Source of the DNA: Syntrophomonas sp. UBA5314
GTDB taxonomy: Bacteria; Bacillota; Syntrophomonadia; Syntrophomonadales; Syntrophomonadaceae
NCBI GenBank assembly: GCA_002410325.1
Contig: DHRK01000033.1
Location: 18,308 to 82,307, forward strand
Length of the DNA: 64,000 nucleotides
Direction: 5' to 3'
In this document: positions 43,330 through 52,444 of the stretch, one piece after another
Numbering within the stretch: the first letter of the stretch is position 1
Layout of the letters: each line of letters opens with the position of its first letter
Position numbers and translations under genes: made by a program
The notes under the pieces: generated by a model
Told to the model about the DNA's origin: nothing
Database searches by the model: none
What the model saw: only the letters and a program-made list of their open reading frames with translations

Positions 43330-44376
43330 ATGATGTCAGTAATTCTGGCCGGCGGCAAAGGCCTGCGCTTATGGCCTGAAAGCCGCCAACACCGGCCCAA
43401 ACAATTATGCAAATTTTTCAATAATCGGTCAATGCTCAACAATACCATAGAAAGGCTGCTCCGTTCCGGATCAACCCATATCTATGTGGTAACCAACGAC
43501 GAATTGCTGCCCTATATAGTAGATGAAACCCGCTGCTATGCCGAGCAGGCCGTTATTGAGGTTTTGAGCGAACCGCAGGGTAAAAATACGGCTCCGGCGG
43601 TGGGCCTTATCCTGGCCCGGCTTTATCAGGAAAGCAAAGACGATATTCTGGGAATCTTTCCAGCCGATCACTTTGTAGGTGATGAAGAAGCATTTACACG
43701 AAGTATTGACAAGGCCGTACAGGCCGCCCGGAAACGCCACCTGGTGACCATCGGTATTGAACCCCAGTCGCCTGAGACAGGCTATGGGTATATTGAAAAA
43801 ACCCGCTGGGAAGTGGGGGAAATTCCGGATGTCTTCCAGGTCAACTCTTTTTGCGAGAAGCCTGATCTGGAAAAAGCCAAGGTCTATTTGGACGGCGGCC
43901 GCCATCTATGGAACGCCGGTATATACGTTGGACACAGCTCCACTTTTTTAGAAGAATTTGCCCGGCACCTGCCGGAAATCTATCAACATATTATTAAGGG
44001 TGCCCGTGAATATGTTGACGCTTATAACCGGCTGCCGGATGTGAGTCTTGATTACGGCATCGCTGAAAAGTCAGACCGCATGGCGGTGGTTCCCTCCAGC
44101 TTCGACTGGTGCGATCTGGGCAACTGGAATGCTTTGGCGGATTTTTTCAATTCTGATAATGAAAACAATATCCTGGTCCGGGGAGACGCCGCCTTTATAA
44201 AAAGCAAAAACTGTCTGGTTCAACAAAAAGAAAAGTATCTGGTGCTTTTTGGTGTGGATAATCTGCTGGTGGTGGAAAGTGATGACATTATCATGATAGC
44301 TGATCGAGCTTTAAGTCAGGATATCCGGGAAGTTACAGAAGAACTGGTTCAGAGGCGGCGCCACGACTTGTTATAA
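43330..44376 (+). CDS. manC: Mannose-1-phosphate guanylyltransferase (GDP-mannose pyrophosphorylase)
   Basis: Makes GDP-mannose from mannose 1-phosphate and GTP. SVILAGGKGLRLWPESRQHR-PKQL is the nucleotidyl-transfer loop; FPADHFVGDEEAF and FCEKPDLEKA supply metal and sugar-binding residues. 348 residues, without the C-terminal phosphomannose isomerase domain. AGGAGG precedes the ATG. It leads a plus-strand run with a GT4 enzyme and an alpha/alpha-barrel protein, and so probably feeds them GDP-mannose. Confidence 0.92.
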   Translation: MMSVILAGGKGLRLWPESRQHRPKQLCKFFNNRSMLNNTIERLLRSGSTHIYVVTNDELLPYIVDETRCYAEQAVIEVLSEPQGKNTAPAVGLILARLYQESKDDILGIFPADHFVGDEEAFTRSIDKAVQAARKRHLVTIGIEPQSPETGYGYIEKTRWEVGEIPDVFQVNSFCEKPDLEKAKVYLDGGRHLWNAGIYVGHSSTFLEEFARHLPEIYQHIIKGAREYVDAYNRLPDVSLDYGIAEKSDRMAVVPSSFDWCDLGNWNALADFFNSDNENNILVRGDAAFIKSKNCLVQQKEKYLVLFGVDNLLVVESDDIIMIADRALSQDIREVTEELVQRRRHDLL

Positions 44377-44440
44377 ATACCATTTTTTAGCATTTGTATG
44401 AGCCCGTTTAACAGCGGGAAAAATATATTAAATGCATTCT

Positions 44441-44476
44441 TTTAGTAATCTGTTAACCCTAATAACAGAGTACTAT
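44441..44476 (+). promoter_or_regulatory. Shared upstream motif, copy A
   Basis: CTGTTAACCCTAAT-AACA-GAGTACTAT at 44450-44476, ending one base before the ribosome binding site of the GT4 gene. CTGTTA and TAACAG form an inverted repeat. A near-identical sequence precedes the 1174-residue fusion gene on the other strand at 50288-50320. Confidence 0.6.
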
Positions 44477-44494
44477 GAAAGGAGTGAGACAAGA

Positions 44495-45670
44495 ATGTAT
44501 ATCGTAAACATCGGGACCTATCCGCCTAAACAGTGCGGTATTGCCACCTTTTCCATGGATTTAAGGCGAAGTCTTGTACAAAACGGCAATAGTGTCAGTA
44601 TTTTAAGCGTTTCCGATGAAACCCACGAGTATGTATATCCCCCGGAAGTAATTTTTAATATCAGGCAGCATCATAAATCGGATTATCTAAAAGCGGCCCA
44701 GTTGATAAACGCCTCACCACTGGTTGATTTGGTCATAATACAACACGAATACGGGATTTACGGCGGCCAGGACGGTGAGCGGATTATGGACCTGGTTAAA
44801 CTGCTGCGCCGTCCCTACGTTCTGGTAACCCATACCGTTCTTCCCCAACCTTCCAAATACCAGAAACAGATTCTAAACTATCTCTGCCACCGGGCGGCCG
44901 GCATTGTCTGCATGACTCACCGTTCCGCCAACCTTTTGGCCGATCTCTATGAAGCGCCCCGGGAGGTAACCAGCGTCATTGCCCACGGCGTTCCGGTTTT
45001 TCCAGTCCAGACTTCGGCGAGCCTGAAAGAACGCTTTCACTTTGAGGAGCGGGAAATCATCAGCACCTTCGGCCTGATCGGCCCGGGCAAGGGGCTGGAA
45101 TTGGGAATCAAAGCCATGCAAGAAGTCTGCCGGGAGTTTCCCCGGGCTCATTACCTGATATTGGGGCAAACCCATCCCATGCTTAAAAAGCAAGAAGGGG
45201 AAAGATACCGTGATATGCTGGAGAAAATGGTAGACGATTTAGGCCTGGGCCAGCATATCAGCTTTGTAAACCGTTTTTTAAGCGACCAGGAGTTAGGCGA
45301 CTACCTGTACTTGACCGATATTTACCTCAGTCCCTATCCGAACCGCGACCAGGCAGTCAGCGGCACCCTGGCCTTCGCCATGGGATGCGGGAGGGCCATC
45401 GTCTCAACCTCCTATTCCTATGCCCTGGAAGTATTGGGCCAGGGACGGGGCTTAATAGCCGGCAACCCGGATCCCAAAGAATTGGCCGCTTTAATCTTAA
45501 GTATTTTGAAAGATACCGATCTCAAAAGACGCTTGCAGACCGCCGCTCTTTCCAAAGGGAAAAGCTGGACCTGGCCCAACGTCGGAAAAGAGTATACCCG
45601 GTTTTTCCGTCGCGTTATAGACAACACTCTTCTTAATGAAGAAAAAGGGGTTTCCTATGCCAAACTATAA
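44495..45670 (+). CDS. GT4-family glycosyltransferase (probable mannosyltransferase)
   Basis: 391 residues from the ATG at 44495, with AAAGGAGTG 8 bases before it. GT-B fold: the N-terminal GTYPPKQCGIATFSMDLRRS loop, DLVIIQHEYGIYGGQDG, and the C-terminal nucleotide-sugar half with STFGLIGPGKGLELGIKAM and YPNRDQAVSGTLAFAMGCGR, the E/xE-type donor site. GDP-mannose is the likely donor because manC is upstream; the acceptor is unknown. The gene overlaps the following one by 14 bases. Confidence 0.88.
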   Translation: MYIVNIGTYPPKQCGIATFSMDLRRSLVQNGNSVSILSVSDETHEYVYPPEVIFNIRQHHKSDYLKAAQLINASPLVDLVIIQHEYGIYGGQDGERIMDLVKLLRRPYVLVTHTVLPQPSKYQKQILNYLCHRAAGIVCMTHRSANLLADLYEAPREVTSVIAHGVPVFPVQTSASLKERFHFEEREIISTFGLIGPGKGLELGIKAMQEVCREFPRAHYLILGQTHPMLKKQEGERYRDMLEKMVDDLGLGQHISFVNRFLSDQELGDYLYLTDIYLSPYPNRDQAVSGTLAFAMGCGRAIVSTSYSYALEVLGQGRGLIAGNPDPKELAALILSILKDTDLKRRLQTAALSKGKSWTWPNVGKEYTRFFRRVIDNTLLNEEKGVSYAKL

Positions 45671-46670
45671 TCATTTTTTGCAGATGACGGATGATCAGGG
45701 AATGCTTCAATTCTCACGTTGGGCGGCGCCGGATGAGGCCAGCGGCTATACTCTGGACGACAACGCCCGGGCTTTGATCATCGCCCTGCACATGGATAAT
45801 CCCATGCTGGCGGGATGCTTCGCCCGGAACCTGGATAAAGCCAGGCGTCCCGACGGCAGCTGGTCCAACCTGCTTCTCAAGGGCCGTTATTACAATAATT
45901 TTGACTCGGAAGACAGTATCGGGCGAGGTCTGGTGGCTTGCAGCCTGGGAGCCCGAAGCTCCTGGCCCCAGGTGAGCGGGCCCTGCTCCAGAATGTTCTC
46001 CCAATATATAAAACGCCTGGACCATTTTACTTCGCCGCGGGCTGTCGCCTATGGAATACTCGCATTGGCCAGGGCCAAACCCGGCCGGGGCCGGCTGGCC
46101 TTGCTGCAAAAGCTGAGCGACAAGCTGATCAGCCTTTACCAAATGCACCAGACGGTTCACTGGTACTGGTTCGAGGACTACATGACCTATTGCAACGGCA
46201 TCCTTCCCCAGGCTTTGCTGGCGGCCTATCAGGTAAGCGGGGATAAAAGAACTCTAAAAGTGGCGCATGATTCATTAAAACACCTGGTGGAGGTTTTATT
46301 CCGCCAGGGATTTTTAAATATCATCGGCAATCAGGGCTGGTATCAAAAAGGAGGGGTTATTCCCCTTTATGATCAACAGCCGGTTGACGCTGCCTCCACT
46401 GCCTTTGCCTGCCATGAGGCTTACCGGGTGCTGGGTTTAAACGATTACCGGGATTTGACCCGGCTGGCCTGCCTCTGGTACAAGGGTTTGAATGTGAATG
46501 GACGGTCGCTTATCAATCCGGACAGCGGCGGCTGTTATGATGCCCTGACCGAAGACGGGGTAAACATGAACCAGGGAGCCGAGGCGGTATTGAGCTACCT
46601 GGCCAGCCAAACGCTTATGGAAAGCTTGTCCATCTCAGAAGAATTCGAACAACAACCGCTTTCTTTTTAA
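45657..46670 (+). CDS. Predicted alpha/alpha-barrel glycoside-active protein
   Basis: 337 residues from the ATG at 45657 (AAGGGG before it). Repeating pairs of helices with polar loops such as GYTLDDNARALIIA, DGSWSNLLLKGRYYNNFDSE-DS, WYWFEDYMTYCNGILPQALL, and YDALTEDGVNMNQGAEAVLS are those of an (alpha/alpha)6 barrel, with Asp, Glu and Trp residues of a sugar cleft. I cannot assign a glycosidase family. It is coupled to the GT4 gene, so it may trim, epimerise or hydrolyse the product. Confidence 0.65.
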   Translation: MPNYNHFLQMTDDQGMLQFSRWAAPDEASGYTLDDNARALIIALHMDNPMLAGCFARNLDKARRPDGSWSNLLLKGRYYNNFDSEDSIGRGLVACSLGARSSWPQVSGPCSRMFSQYIKRLDHFTSPRAVAYGILALARAKPGRGRLALLQKLSDKLISLYQMHQTVHWYWFEDYMTYCNGILPQALLAAYQVSGDKRTLKVAHDSLKHLVEVLFRQGFLNIIGNQGWYQKGGVIPLYDQQPVDAASTAFACHEAYRVLGLNDYRDLTRLACLWYKGLNVNGRSLINPDSGGCYDALTEDGVNMNQGAEAVLSYLASQTLMESLSISEEFEQQPLSF

Positions 46671-46684
46671 ATCTTTAAAGACAT

Positions 46685-46715
46685 TACCACCCGTTTCACG
46701 GGTGGTAGTTTTTTG
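46685..46715 (+). terminator. Intrinsic terminator between convergent glycan genes
   Basis: TACCACCCGT (46685-46694) and ACGGGTGGTA (46698-46707) form a perfect 10-bp stem with a 3-nt loop, then GTTTTTTGG. Confidence 0.88.
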
Positions 46716-46737
46716 GTTCCATTTTAGGGTTTCTGAG

Positions 46738-49700
46738 TTAGTTTCGGAAGCGCTCGGGTATCAGATCAGCCAGCGTGCAGTGGGCGACCCCGATAGTGGT
46801 GTCGGCCGCTCCGTAATAGACCAGGATTTCATCGTGATCTTCCAGGACTTCTTTATCCACACCGGCTGCTGCTCCACAGGTAAACACAACGTTGGGCACC
46901 CAGGAACCGTCCAGTCCGATTTCATAATCCTCTTCCGGTTCCAGGATGGGATTGGGGGAACGGAAAATCACTTTGGCCGGATTGTTGAGATCAACTAAAA
47001 TCACGCCCAGGCGGTAGACATAATTATAGTCCACCCCATGATAGATCAACAGCCAGCCGTATTTGGTCTTGAGCGGCTGCGCTCCGGCTCCGATCTTAAG
47101 GGAATCCCACATGCGGCCGGGACGGGGGCCGATGATTATGGCGTGCTTTTCCCGGATGGGGAATTTAAGCTGGTCTACATAAGTGGCCCAGATGCTCGGT
47201 TCAATACGATGATAAATGACGTATCGCCCATTGATTTTTTCCGGAAAAATAATAGCATCTTTATCCCAGATATTTTTGAATGCCAGCCCTTCCCTTTTCC
47301 AATCCTGATAGTTTCCGGCCAGAAAATGTTCTACCGGTATGGAAGCGGCTGCTATCTGTGCTACATTGCCGTCATAAGCGGTATAGAGCATAAAGATCTT
47401 GTCATCGACTACGATGCAGCGCGGGTCCTCACAGCCCATTTTCTCCTCCGGGGTGGCCGGCGACAATATGGGCTGGGGAAGCCTCTCCAAAACGCGATAA
47501 CCGTCAGTAATGGCCAGACCTACGTGAGATATGCCGTCCTCTCCTACCGCCCGGTAGAAAAGGTATATTTTGTCTCCGATGCGCAAGGCCCCGGGATTTA
47601 AAACGTATTTGGACTCCCAGGGACTGTGTTCCAGGGGCTCCAGGATGGGATTGGCGTTATACCTCTTCAGATATTTGCTCGGCTCATTAGTGGTTTCCTG
47701 GACCATGACCGTCACATCTTTGGGACGGGTGGGAAGCAGGGTGTCCAGCAAATTCTGTTCGCTTTTCCCTTCCTGGATCAGGCGCATGACCAGCTCAATC
47801 AAGCCGTCCGAGTCATAACCCAGGGCGGTGTACAGGGCTTCCAGGAAATCGTGGTTAAACCAGCGGCTCTCCACGCTGGTGGTAAGGGGCGTCGGGATCT
47901 TTAAGCCCCCCTTAAAACTGTAGCTGGCCCAACTCCAGGCGGTGCAGGTCAAATAAGAGCCGTCCTCCAACACCTGGCTCAGGCCATAACCTTCGGCCAT
48001 CAAGTTAAAAAGGCGGGCCAGATCGGGCCTTTGCAGATCATCCTGCATCCTGGCCAAATAACGCAATTTGGCAACCAGGTTGCGGTGATGGAAGTTTTCA
48101 AACATATTGTGGGCGGAAAACTCTTCCCCCCGGTGCAGCCCTAAAAGCGAGTTGCGCAGCTTGACGCCCAGGTTCTTCCTCTGCGAAGAATTGAGGATAA
48201 AGAGCCGGGAGTAGTTTTCAGCCAGGGCCAAGCGGCGGAGCAGCCCGGTAAAATAGCGCAGACGCGGATATTTCCCGCCTTTACCCGGCTCCAGGCACTT
48301 TATGGCGATGCGGGCGGTGATGCGGTTGAAGCTGGAGATCTTGCCCTGGCTTACCAGGCCCAGGCGCAGGTCGTCCGTCAAAACGATGGGCTTGATATCC
48401 ACCCAGTCAAAATTCTCCGGCTTGATATTATCCATCAGCCAGATGAGATCCCGGTCGGTATAAGTCCAACTTTCAATCATATTGGCATAAGTTACCGCAT
48501 CCCGGGGATCCATTTTTTCGATAAGCTGCTCCGGCTTGTAGTACCCCTGGGGGATCATCAGGTTTATAGGGGGGAAGCGCACGATCATTTCGCGCAATAT
48601 ATCCGAACTGATGGTAAACATACGCCGCTGAGGGAAGAGCTCAAAAAGACGTTCCACAAATAAGCTGGTACCTTCGTCACTGTGCAGATCACCGGATAGA
48701 ATCTGTTCCAGGGCTTTTTCCAGCTCCTGCATGAACTTTTCCACTCCGCAGATTATATCACGGGGTTTGGCTTTGGGATCCAATCCCAAACCCTCATATA
48801 CGAAATGATTAAACTTTTCATCATATTTTTTGCGCAGCTCTTTAAATATATTATCGGTCTGCACCTGGCACTGGTCTTTACCCAACAGCTTTTTAGGCAC
48901 AACGATAGGTTTGCCCGGAACATATTCCATGTACCCCAGCGGCACGATGACGGGCCGGGTAAGTTCATGCTGCTGAACCCACTGCCCGGTAAAGTCGGGT
49001 TTATGGTGCCAGAAGCAATTGGTGAGATTCTGCCTTATCGATTCAACCTTGCGTACCATTATTTCATCCTGTTCGGCCTGGGAGCCGCACTGGATTTTAG
49101 AGGAAAATTCTTGAATGTCTTTTACGTAGTCAGCCACCCGGCCATTATATATGGCGGTAAGCAGAGCCAGAGCGACTCCGGGATTCACCTGGTCATTAAA
49201 AGCATAGAGCTGCATCAGATCCATTACCGCGGAAACCCATAGCTGGTCGCCCATCTCGTATTCCCGGTCCGGGCTGGCAGCCAGTTTGAGAAACTCCTGA
49301 CCCTGGCTGAGCTTTTCCAGCAGGGCTCCATGTTCTTTGCATCCTTGCCGGTAGCTTTCTATCAGATCGGGGAAGGAAAGACCTATAATGTCGGGGCGCT
49401 TTATTTCACTGCGGGCCAGAATATCAGCGACTTTGATGACCAGCCGGTCTTTCAGCCAGGTGCTGTGATCTCGTTTCACCGCTTCAAATACCGCCCGGGC
49501 GGTTTGACTGAAAATCCGGTTGCGGGCGGTCAGGCTATGGGTTTTAACCACGCCGCCCAGGCTGACTTCACAGACAGTGCGGTTCCAGCACAGGGCCCGG
49601 GTCAACAGCCAGAAATCGATGCCGAATCCCCTTATGCTGTCCCCCCAGAAGCGTCCTTCATGGGCCAGTTCTTCGATAAAGTCATGCGCTATGGCATATA

Positions 49701-50262
49701 CGCCGCCCAGGGGATCACCCACCCGGAAACCGTAAAAAACCTCCAGGATCGGAGCGGCCAGCATATGAGCGATGCTGTCCATGCCCTGGTAACGGCGCAT
49801 ACTGCCTAGAACCAGGTCATACTGACCCTGAATCGGAGTCAGCAGGCTTTCCAGCCAGGTGCTGTCTATGCCCGGCCCCTGCTCAGTAGCCATGTTAGCG
49901 CTGAACAGCAGCAGGTCCGCATCCAGCCGCTTGCTGATCTCGATGATGGCCCGAATGGCCATCCCCCGCCCGCTTATTTCCTCGGGCATCAAGAATTCGA
50001 TGTGAGGGTGCTTCAGACGGGTGTTGCGAATCACCTCCAGGCACAGGGCGGCCGAGGTATCGCCCACGCAGACGATCAATTGCCGGCGGCCGATCCAGGT
50101 TTGCAGCACTCTATCGATAGATAATAGCAGGGGACCGACAGTGTCCGCCTCGTTATAAAAAGGTATGCCGATTACCAGATCATAGTTAGTAAATTCACTT
50201 AAATTGGGTGCAATTTTACTGAGCACTTGATCAAAAGTTGCCTCTGCCCCTATACCGCTCAA
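46738..50262 (-). CDS. Giant fusion: GT2-like domain, unassigned middle, GH130 mannoside phosphorylase
   Basis: 1174 residues from a TTG with AAAGGAG. Residues 25-275 have a GT-A fold of the GT2/GT78/GT81 kind (DLVIGIPFYNEADTVGPLL, GDPLGGVYAI); where the metal-binding DXD is expected the sequence is LLLFSANM, so it may be degenerate. Residues 280-855 are mostly helical and unknown to me. Residues 860-1170 form the five-bladed GH130 domain: NPILEPLEHSPWESKYVLNP, GCEDPRCIVVDD with the acid Asp (about 944), KIGAGAQPLKTKYGWLLIYH-GV with basic residues that fit a phosphate site. GH130 enzymes cleave beta-mannosides to mannose 1-phosphate. With manC and GT4 opposite, synthesis and recovery of a mannan is inferred. 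Confidence 0.8.
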   Translation of the reverse strand: MSGIGAEATFDQVLSKIAPNLSEFTNYDLVIGIPFYNEADTVGPLLLSIDRVLQTWIGRRQLIVCVGDTSAALCLEVIRNTRLKHPHIEFLMPEEISGRGMAIRAIIEISKRLDADLLLFSANMATEQGPGIDSTWLESLLTPIQGQYDLVLGSMRRYQGMDSIAHMLAAPILEVFYGFRVGDPLGGVYAIAHDFIEELAHEGRFWGDSIRGFGIDFWLLTRALCWNRTVCEVSLGGVVKTHSLTARNRIFSQTARAVFEAVKRDHSTWLKDRLVIKVADILARSEIKRPDIIGLSFPDLIESYRQGCKEHGALLEKLSQGQEFLKLAASPDREYEMGDQLWVSAVMDLMQLYAFNDQVNPGVALALLTAIYNGRVADYVKDIQEFSSKIQCGSQAEQDEIMVRKVESIRQNLTNCFWHHKPDFTGQWVQQHELTRPVIVPLGYMEYVPGKPIVVPKKLLGKDQCQVQTDNIFKELRKKYDEKFNHFVYEGLGLDPKAKPRDIICGVEKFMQELEKALEQILSGDLHSDEGTSLFVERLFELFPQRRMFTISSDILREMIVRFPPINLMIPQGYYKPEQLIEKMDPRDAVTYANMIESWTYTDRDLIWLMDNIKPENFDWVDIKPIVLTDDLRLGLVSQGKISSFNRITARIAIKCLEPGKGGKYPRLRYFTGLLRRLALAENYSRLFILNSSQRKNLGVKLRNSLLGLHRGEEFSAHNMFENFHHRNLVAKLRYLARMQDDLQRPDLARLFNLMAEGYGLSQVLEDGSYLTCTAWSWASYSFKGGLKIPTPLTTSVESRWFNHDFLEALYTALGYDSDGLIELVMRLIQEGKSEQNLLDTLLPTRPKDVTVMVQETTNEPSKYLKRYNANPILEPLEHSPWESKYVLNPGALRIGDKIYLFYRAVGEDGISHVGLAITDGYRVLERLPQPILSPATPEEKMGCEDPRCIVVDDKIFMLYTAYDGNVAQIAAASIPVEHFLAGNYQDWKREGLAFKNIWDKDAIIFPEKINGRYVIYHRIEPSIWATYVDQLKFPIREKHAIIIGPRPGRMWDSLKIGAGAQPLKTKYGWLLIYHGVDYNYVYRLGVILVDLNNPAKVIFRSPNPILEPEEDYEIGLDGSWVPNVVFTCGAAAGVDKEVLEDHDEILVYYGAADTTIGVAHCTLADLIPERFRN

Positions 50263-50287
50263 GCAAGCAGTCTCCTTTCTAAAATGG

Positions 50288-50320
50288 ATAGTACTCAGAA
50301 TTAGGGTTAACAGAGTACTT
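50288..50320 (-). promoter_or_regulatory. Shared upstream motif, copy B
   Basis: Minus strand: AGTACTC-TGTTAACCCTAAT-TCT-GAGTACTAT, ending about 11 bases before the ribosome binding site of the fusion gene. AGTACTC and GAGTACT are a perfect inverted repeat. TGTTAACCCTAAT and GAGTACTAT are identical to copy A at 44450-44476. Confidence 0.6.
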
Positions 50321-50401
50321 GGTGTCTGTAATAATTATGCGCAAAAGGCCCCAATAATATTTCAAAGCCAGGCCGCTTCTTCTCAAGTACCAGGTTTAGT
50401 A

Positions 50402-52201
50402 CTAAATCAAGGCCTCGGCCTGATCCAGAAGCTCGGCAAAAAAGTCCAGGGCCTTTTCAATCGGCTGGGGTGTGGTAAGGTCAACTCCAGCTTTTTGCAG
50501 CAGCTTTACCGGATAGTCCGAACCTCCCGATTGCAAGAACTCCAGATACCGTTTGACAGCCGCCTGGCCTTCATCTTCAATCATCTCTTTTATGGCGGTA
50601 GCCGCGGAAAATCCGGTGGCGTATTTGTATACGTAGAAGGCCGAGTAGAAATGGGGTATGCGGCCCCATTCCAGGGCAATCTGCTCATCAAGGACCAGCT
50701 CCGTTCCATAGTAAGAACGGTTTAAATCCAGGTAGAGCTGGTTGAACAGTTCAGGAGTCAAAGCCTCCCCGGCCTCCGCCTTTTCATGGGTAAGCTTTTC
50801 AAACTCGGCAAACATGGTCTGGCGGTAGACCGTTCCCCGGAACTGTTCGAGATAGTGGTTTATCAGATAGAGCTTCTCCTCCCGGTCGGTAGATCTCTTT
50901 ATTAAATAGTCGATAAGGAGCGATTCGTTGACCGTTGAAGCCACTTCCGCCAGGAATATCGGGTAGCGGCTGTACACGTAAGGCTGGGCCTGATTGGAAT
51001 AGGCGCTGTGCAGGGAATGCCCCATTTCGTGGGCCAGGGTAAACAGATCATCCAATTTCTGATCATAGTTCATCAATACGTAGGGATGGGTATCGTAGAC
51101 TCCCCAGGAATAGGCCCCGCTGGTTTTGCCTTCATTTTCGTAAACATCAATCCACCCCGAGTTCAATCCTTCTTTCATTTTTTGCGCATACTCGTCGCCC
51201 AGGGGCGCAATTCCTTCCATAACCATCTTAAGCGCCTTTTCATAGGGTATCTCCATCTTGTATTCATTTACCAGAGGCACATACAGGTCGTAAAAATGAA
51301 GTTCGTCGAGCCCCAGCAGCTTCTTGCGAAGCTTGATATAGCGGTGCAGGTAGGGGAGTTTGCCGTGTACGGTTTTGATCAGATTGTCGTATACCTCGGT
51401 TGATATGTTATCCGAATCCAGGGCAGCGCTTAGGGAGTTGGGATACCGGCGGGCCCGGGAGTAAAAGATGTCGCCCTTTATGCTGGCGCTCAGAGTGCTG
51501 CCCAGGGTATTTTTCAACTTGCCGTAGGAGTCATAGAGGCCTTCAAAGGCTTCCTTTCGCACCCGGCGATCGTAGCTTTCCAAAAAGCGGCCCAAACGGC
51601 CCTTGGTAAGCTCTACCTCCTGTCCATTTTCGTCCTTAATGGACGGGAACTTTATATCAGCGTTGTTCAGCATGGTGAAAATATTTTTAGAAGCAGCGGC
51701 CAGATCGGCGCTCATAGCCAGAAGTTTCTCCTCCTCAAAAGACAGTATATGCTCTTTCTGGCGCCAGAGTTCGTCAAAGTAGTGCTCGTAAAGTTTCAGA
51801 GCAGGGTTTTCGGCCATAAAGTCCAGGATCTTTGGTTTTTCCAGGGAGCTCAGTTCCGGTACTAAAAATGCCGTGGCACTGCCGATATGGATGCTCAAGG
51901 TTTCAATCCGGTCGGCCAGGGCTTGATAGCGGTTGTCGCCGTTGTTTTCGTCGCGGCGCATGCGGGCGTAGACGTAGAGCTTCTCGCCCCGGCGCTCCAG
52001 CTCTTCGATGTCTTGGAAGGCCTGCAGCATAGTTTCGGCTGAACTTCCTAACTTGCCCTGGTATTCCTGAACCTTTTCCAAGCTGGCTCCTATACTGTTA
52101 AAATCTCTTTCCCATTCGTCTTCATTCTGATATATATCCTCCAAACGCCACTTGCATAAGGGATCTATTTCGCTTCTCTGTTTAGCCTTGCCGTTCATCA
52201 T
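50402..52201 (-). CDS. pepF: Oligoendopeptidase F
   Basis: A zinc metallopeptidase of the M3 family that cuts short peptides in the cytosol. The HExxH site is LAHEMGHSLHSAYS (about 385), with the third ligand Glu in LAEVASTVNESLL. The N-terminal helical half and 599-residue length are typical of PepF. GAGGAGG stands before paired ATG codons at 52201 and 52198. Confidence 0.95.
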   Translation of the reverse strand: MMNGKAKQRSEIDPLCKWRLEDIYQNEDEWERDFNSIGASLEKVQEYQGKLGSSAETMLQAFQDIEELERRGEKLYVYARMRRDENNGDNRYQALADRIETLSIHIGSATAFLVPELSSLEKPKILDFMAENPALKLYEHYFDELWRQKEHILSFEEEKLLAMSADLAAASKNIFTMLNNADIKFPSIKDENGQEVELTKGRLGRFLESYDRRVRKEAFEGLYDSYGKLKNTLGSTLSASIKGDIFYSRARRYPNSLSAALDSDNISTEVYDNLIKTVHGKLPYLHRYIKLRKKLLGLDELHFYDLYVPLVNEYKMEIPYEKALKMVMEGIAPLGDEYAQKMKEGLNSGWIDVYENEGKTSGAYSWGVYDTHPYVLMNYDQKLDDLFTLAHEMGHSLHSAYSNQAQPYVYSRYPIFLAEVASTVNESLLIDYLIKRSTDREEKLYLINHYLEQFRGTVYRQTMFAEFEKLTHEKAEAGEALTPELFNQLYLDLNRSYYGTELVLDEQIALEWGRIPHFYSAFYVYKYATGFSAATAIKEMIEDEGQAAVKRYLEFLQSGGSDYPVKLLQKAGVDLTTPQPIEKALDFFAELLDQAEALI

Positions 52202-52367
52202 TCGTCCTCCTCTAAAATGCTTTTAGTATTTTTACCTTGGGAAACATTAATTAACCACTGCCTTGGCCCTTTCTCCGGGCCACTTACCATTATTGCCCGA
52301 TTATAGATTATAGAGGACGGCTTGGCAACGCAATTTCACAACCTTCTTAAATATCCTCAAATATAAA

Positions 52368-52403
52368 GGGACGGACCTATTTCCCGCACTAAGGTCGCGT
52401 CCC
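52368..52403 (-). terminator. Terminator of the LCP gene
   Basis: Minus strand GGGACG-CG-ACCT and AGGT-C-CGTCCC (52392-52403 with 52368-52378) form a 10-bp stem with a small bulge, followed by TTTATATTT. Confidence 0.65.
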
Positions 52404-52444
52404 GGGTAAAACTTCAGTTAACCTGTTTCTTATTATATTATTGA

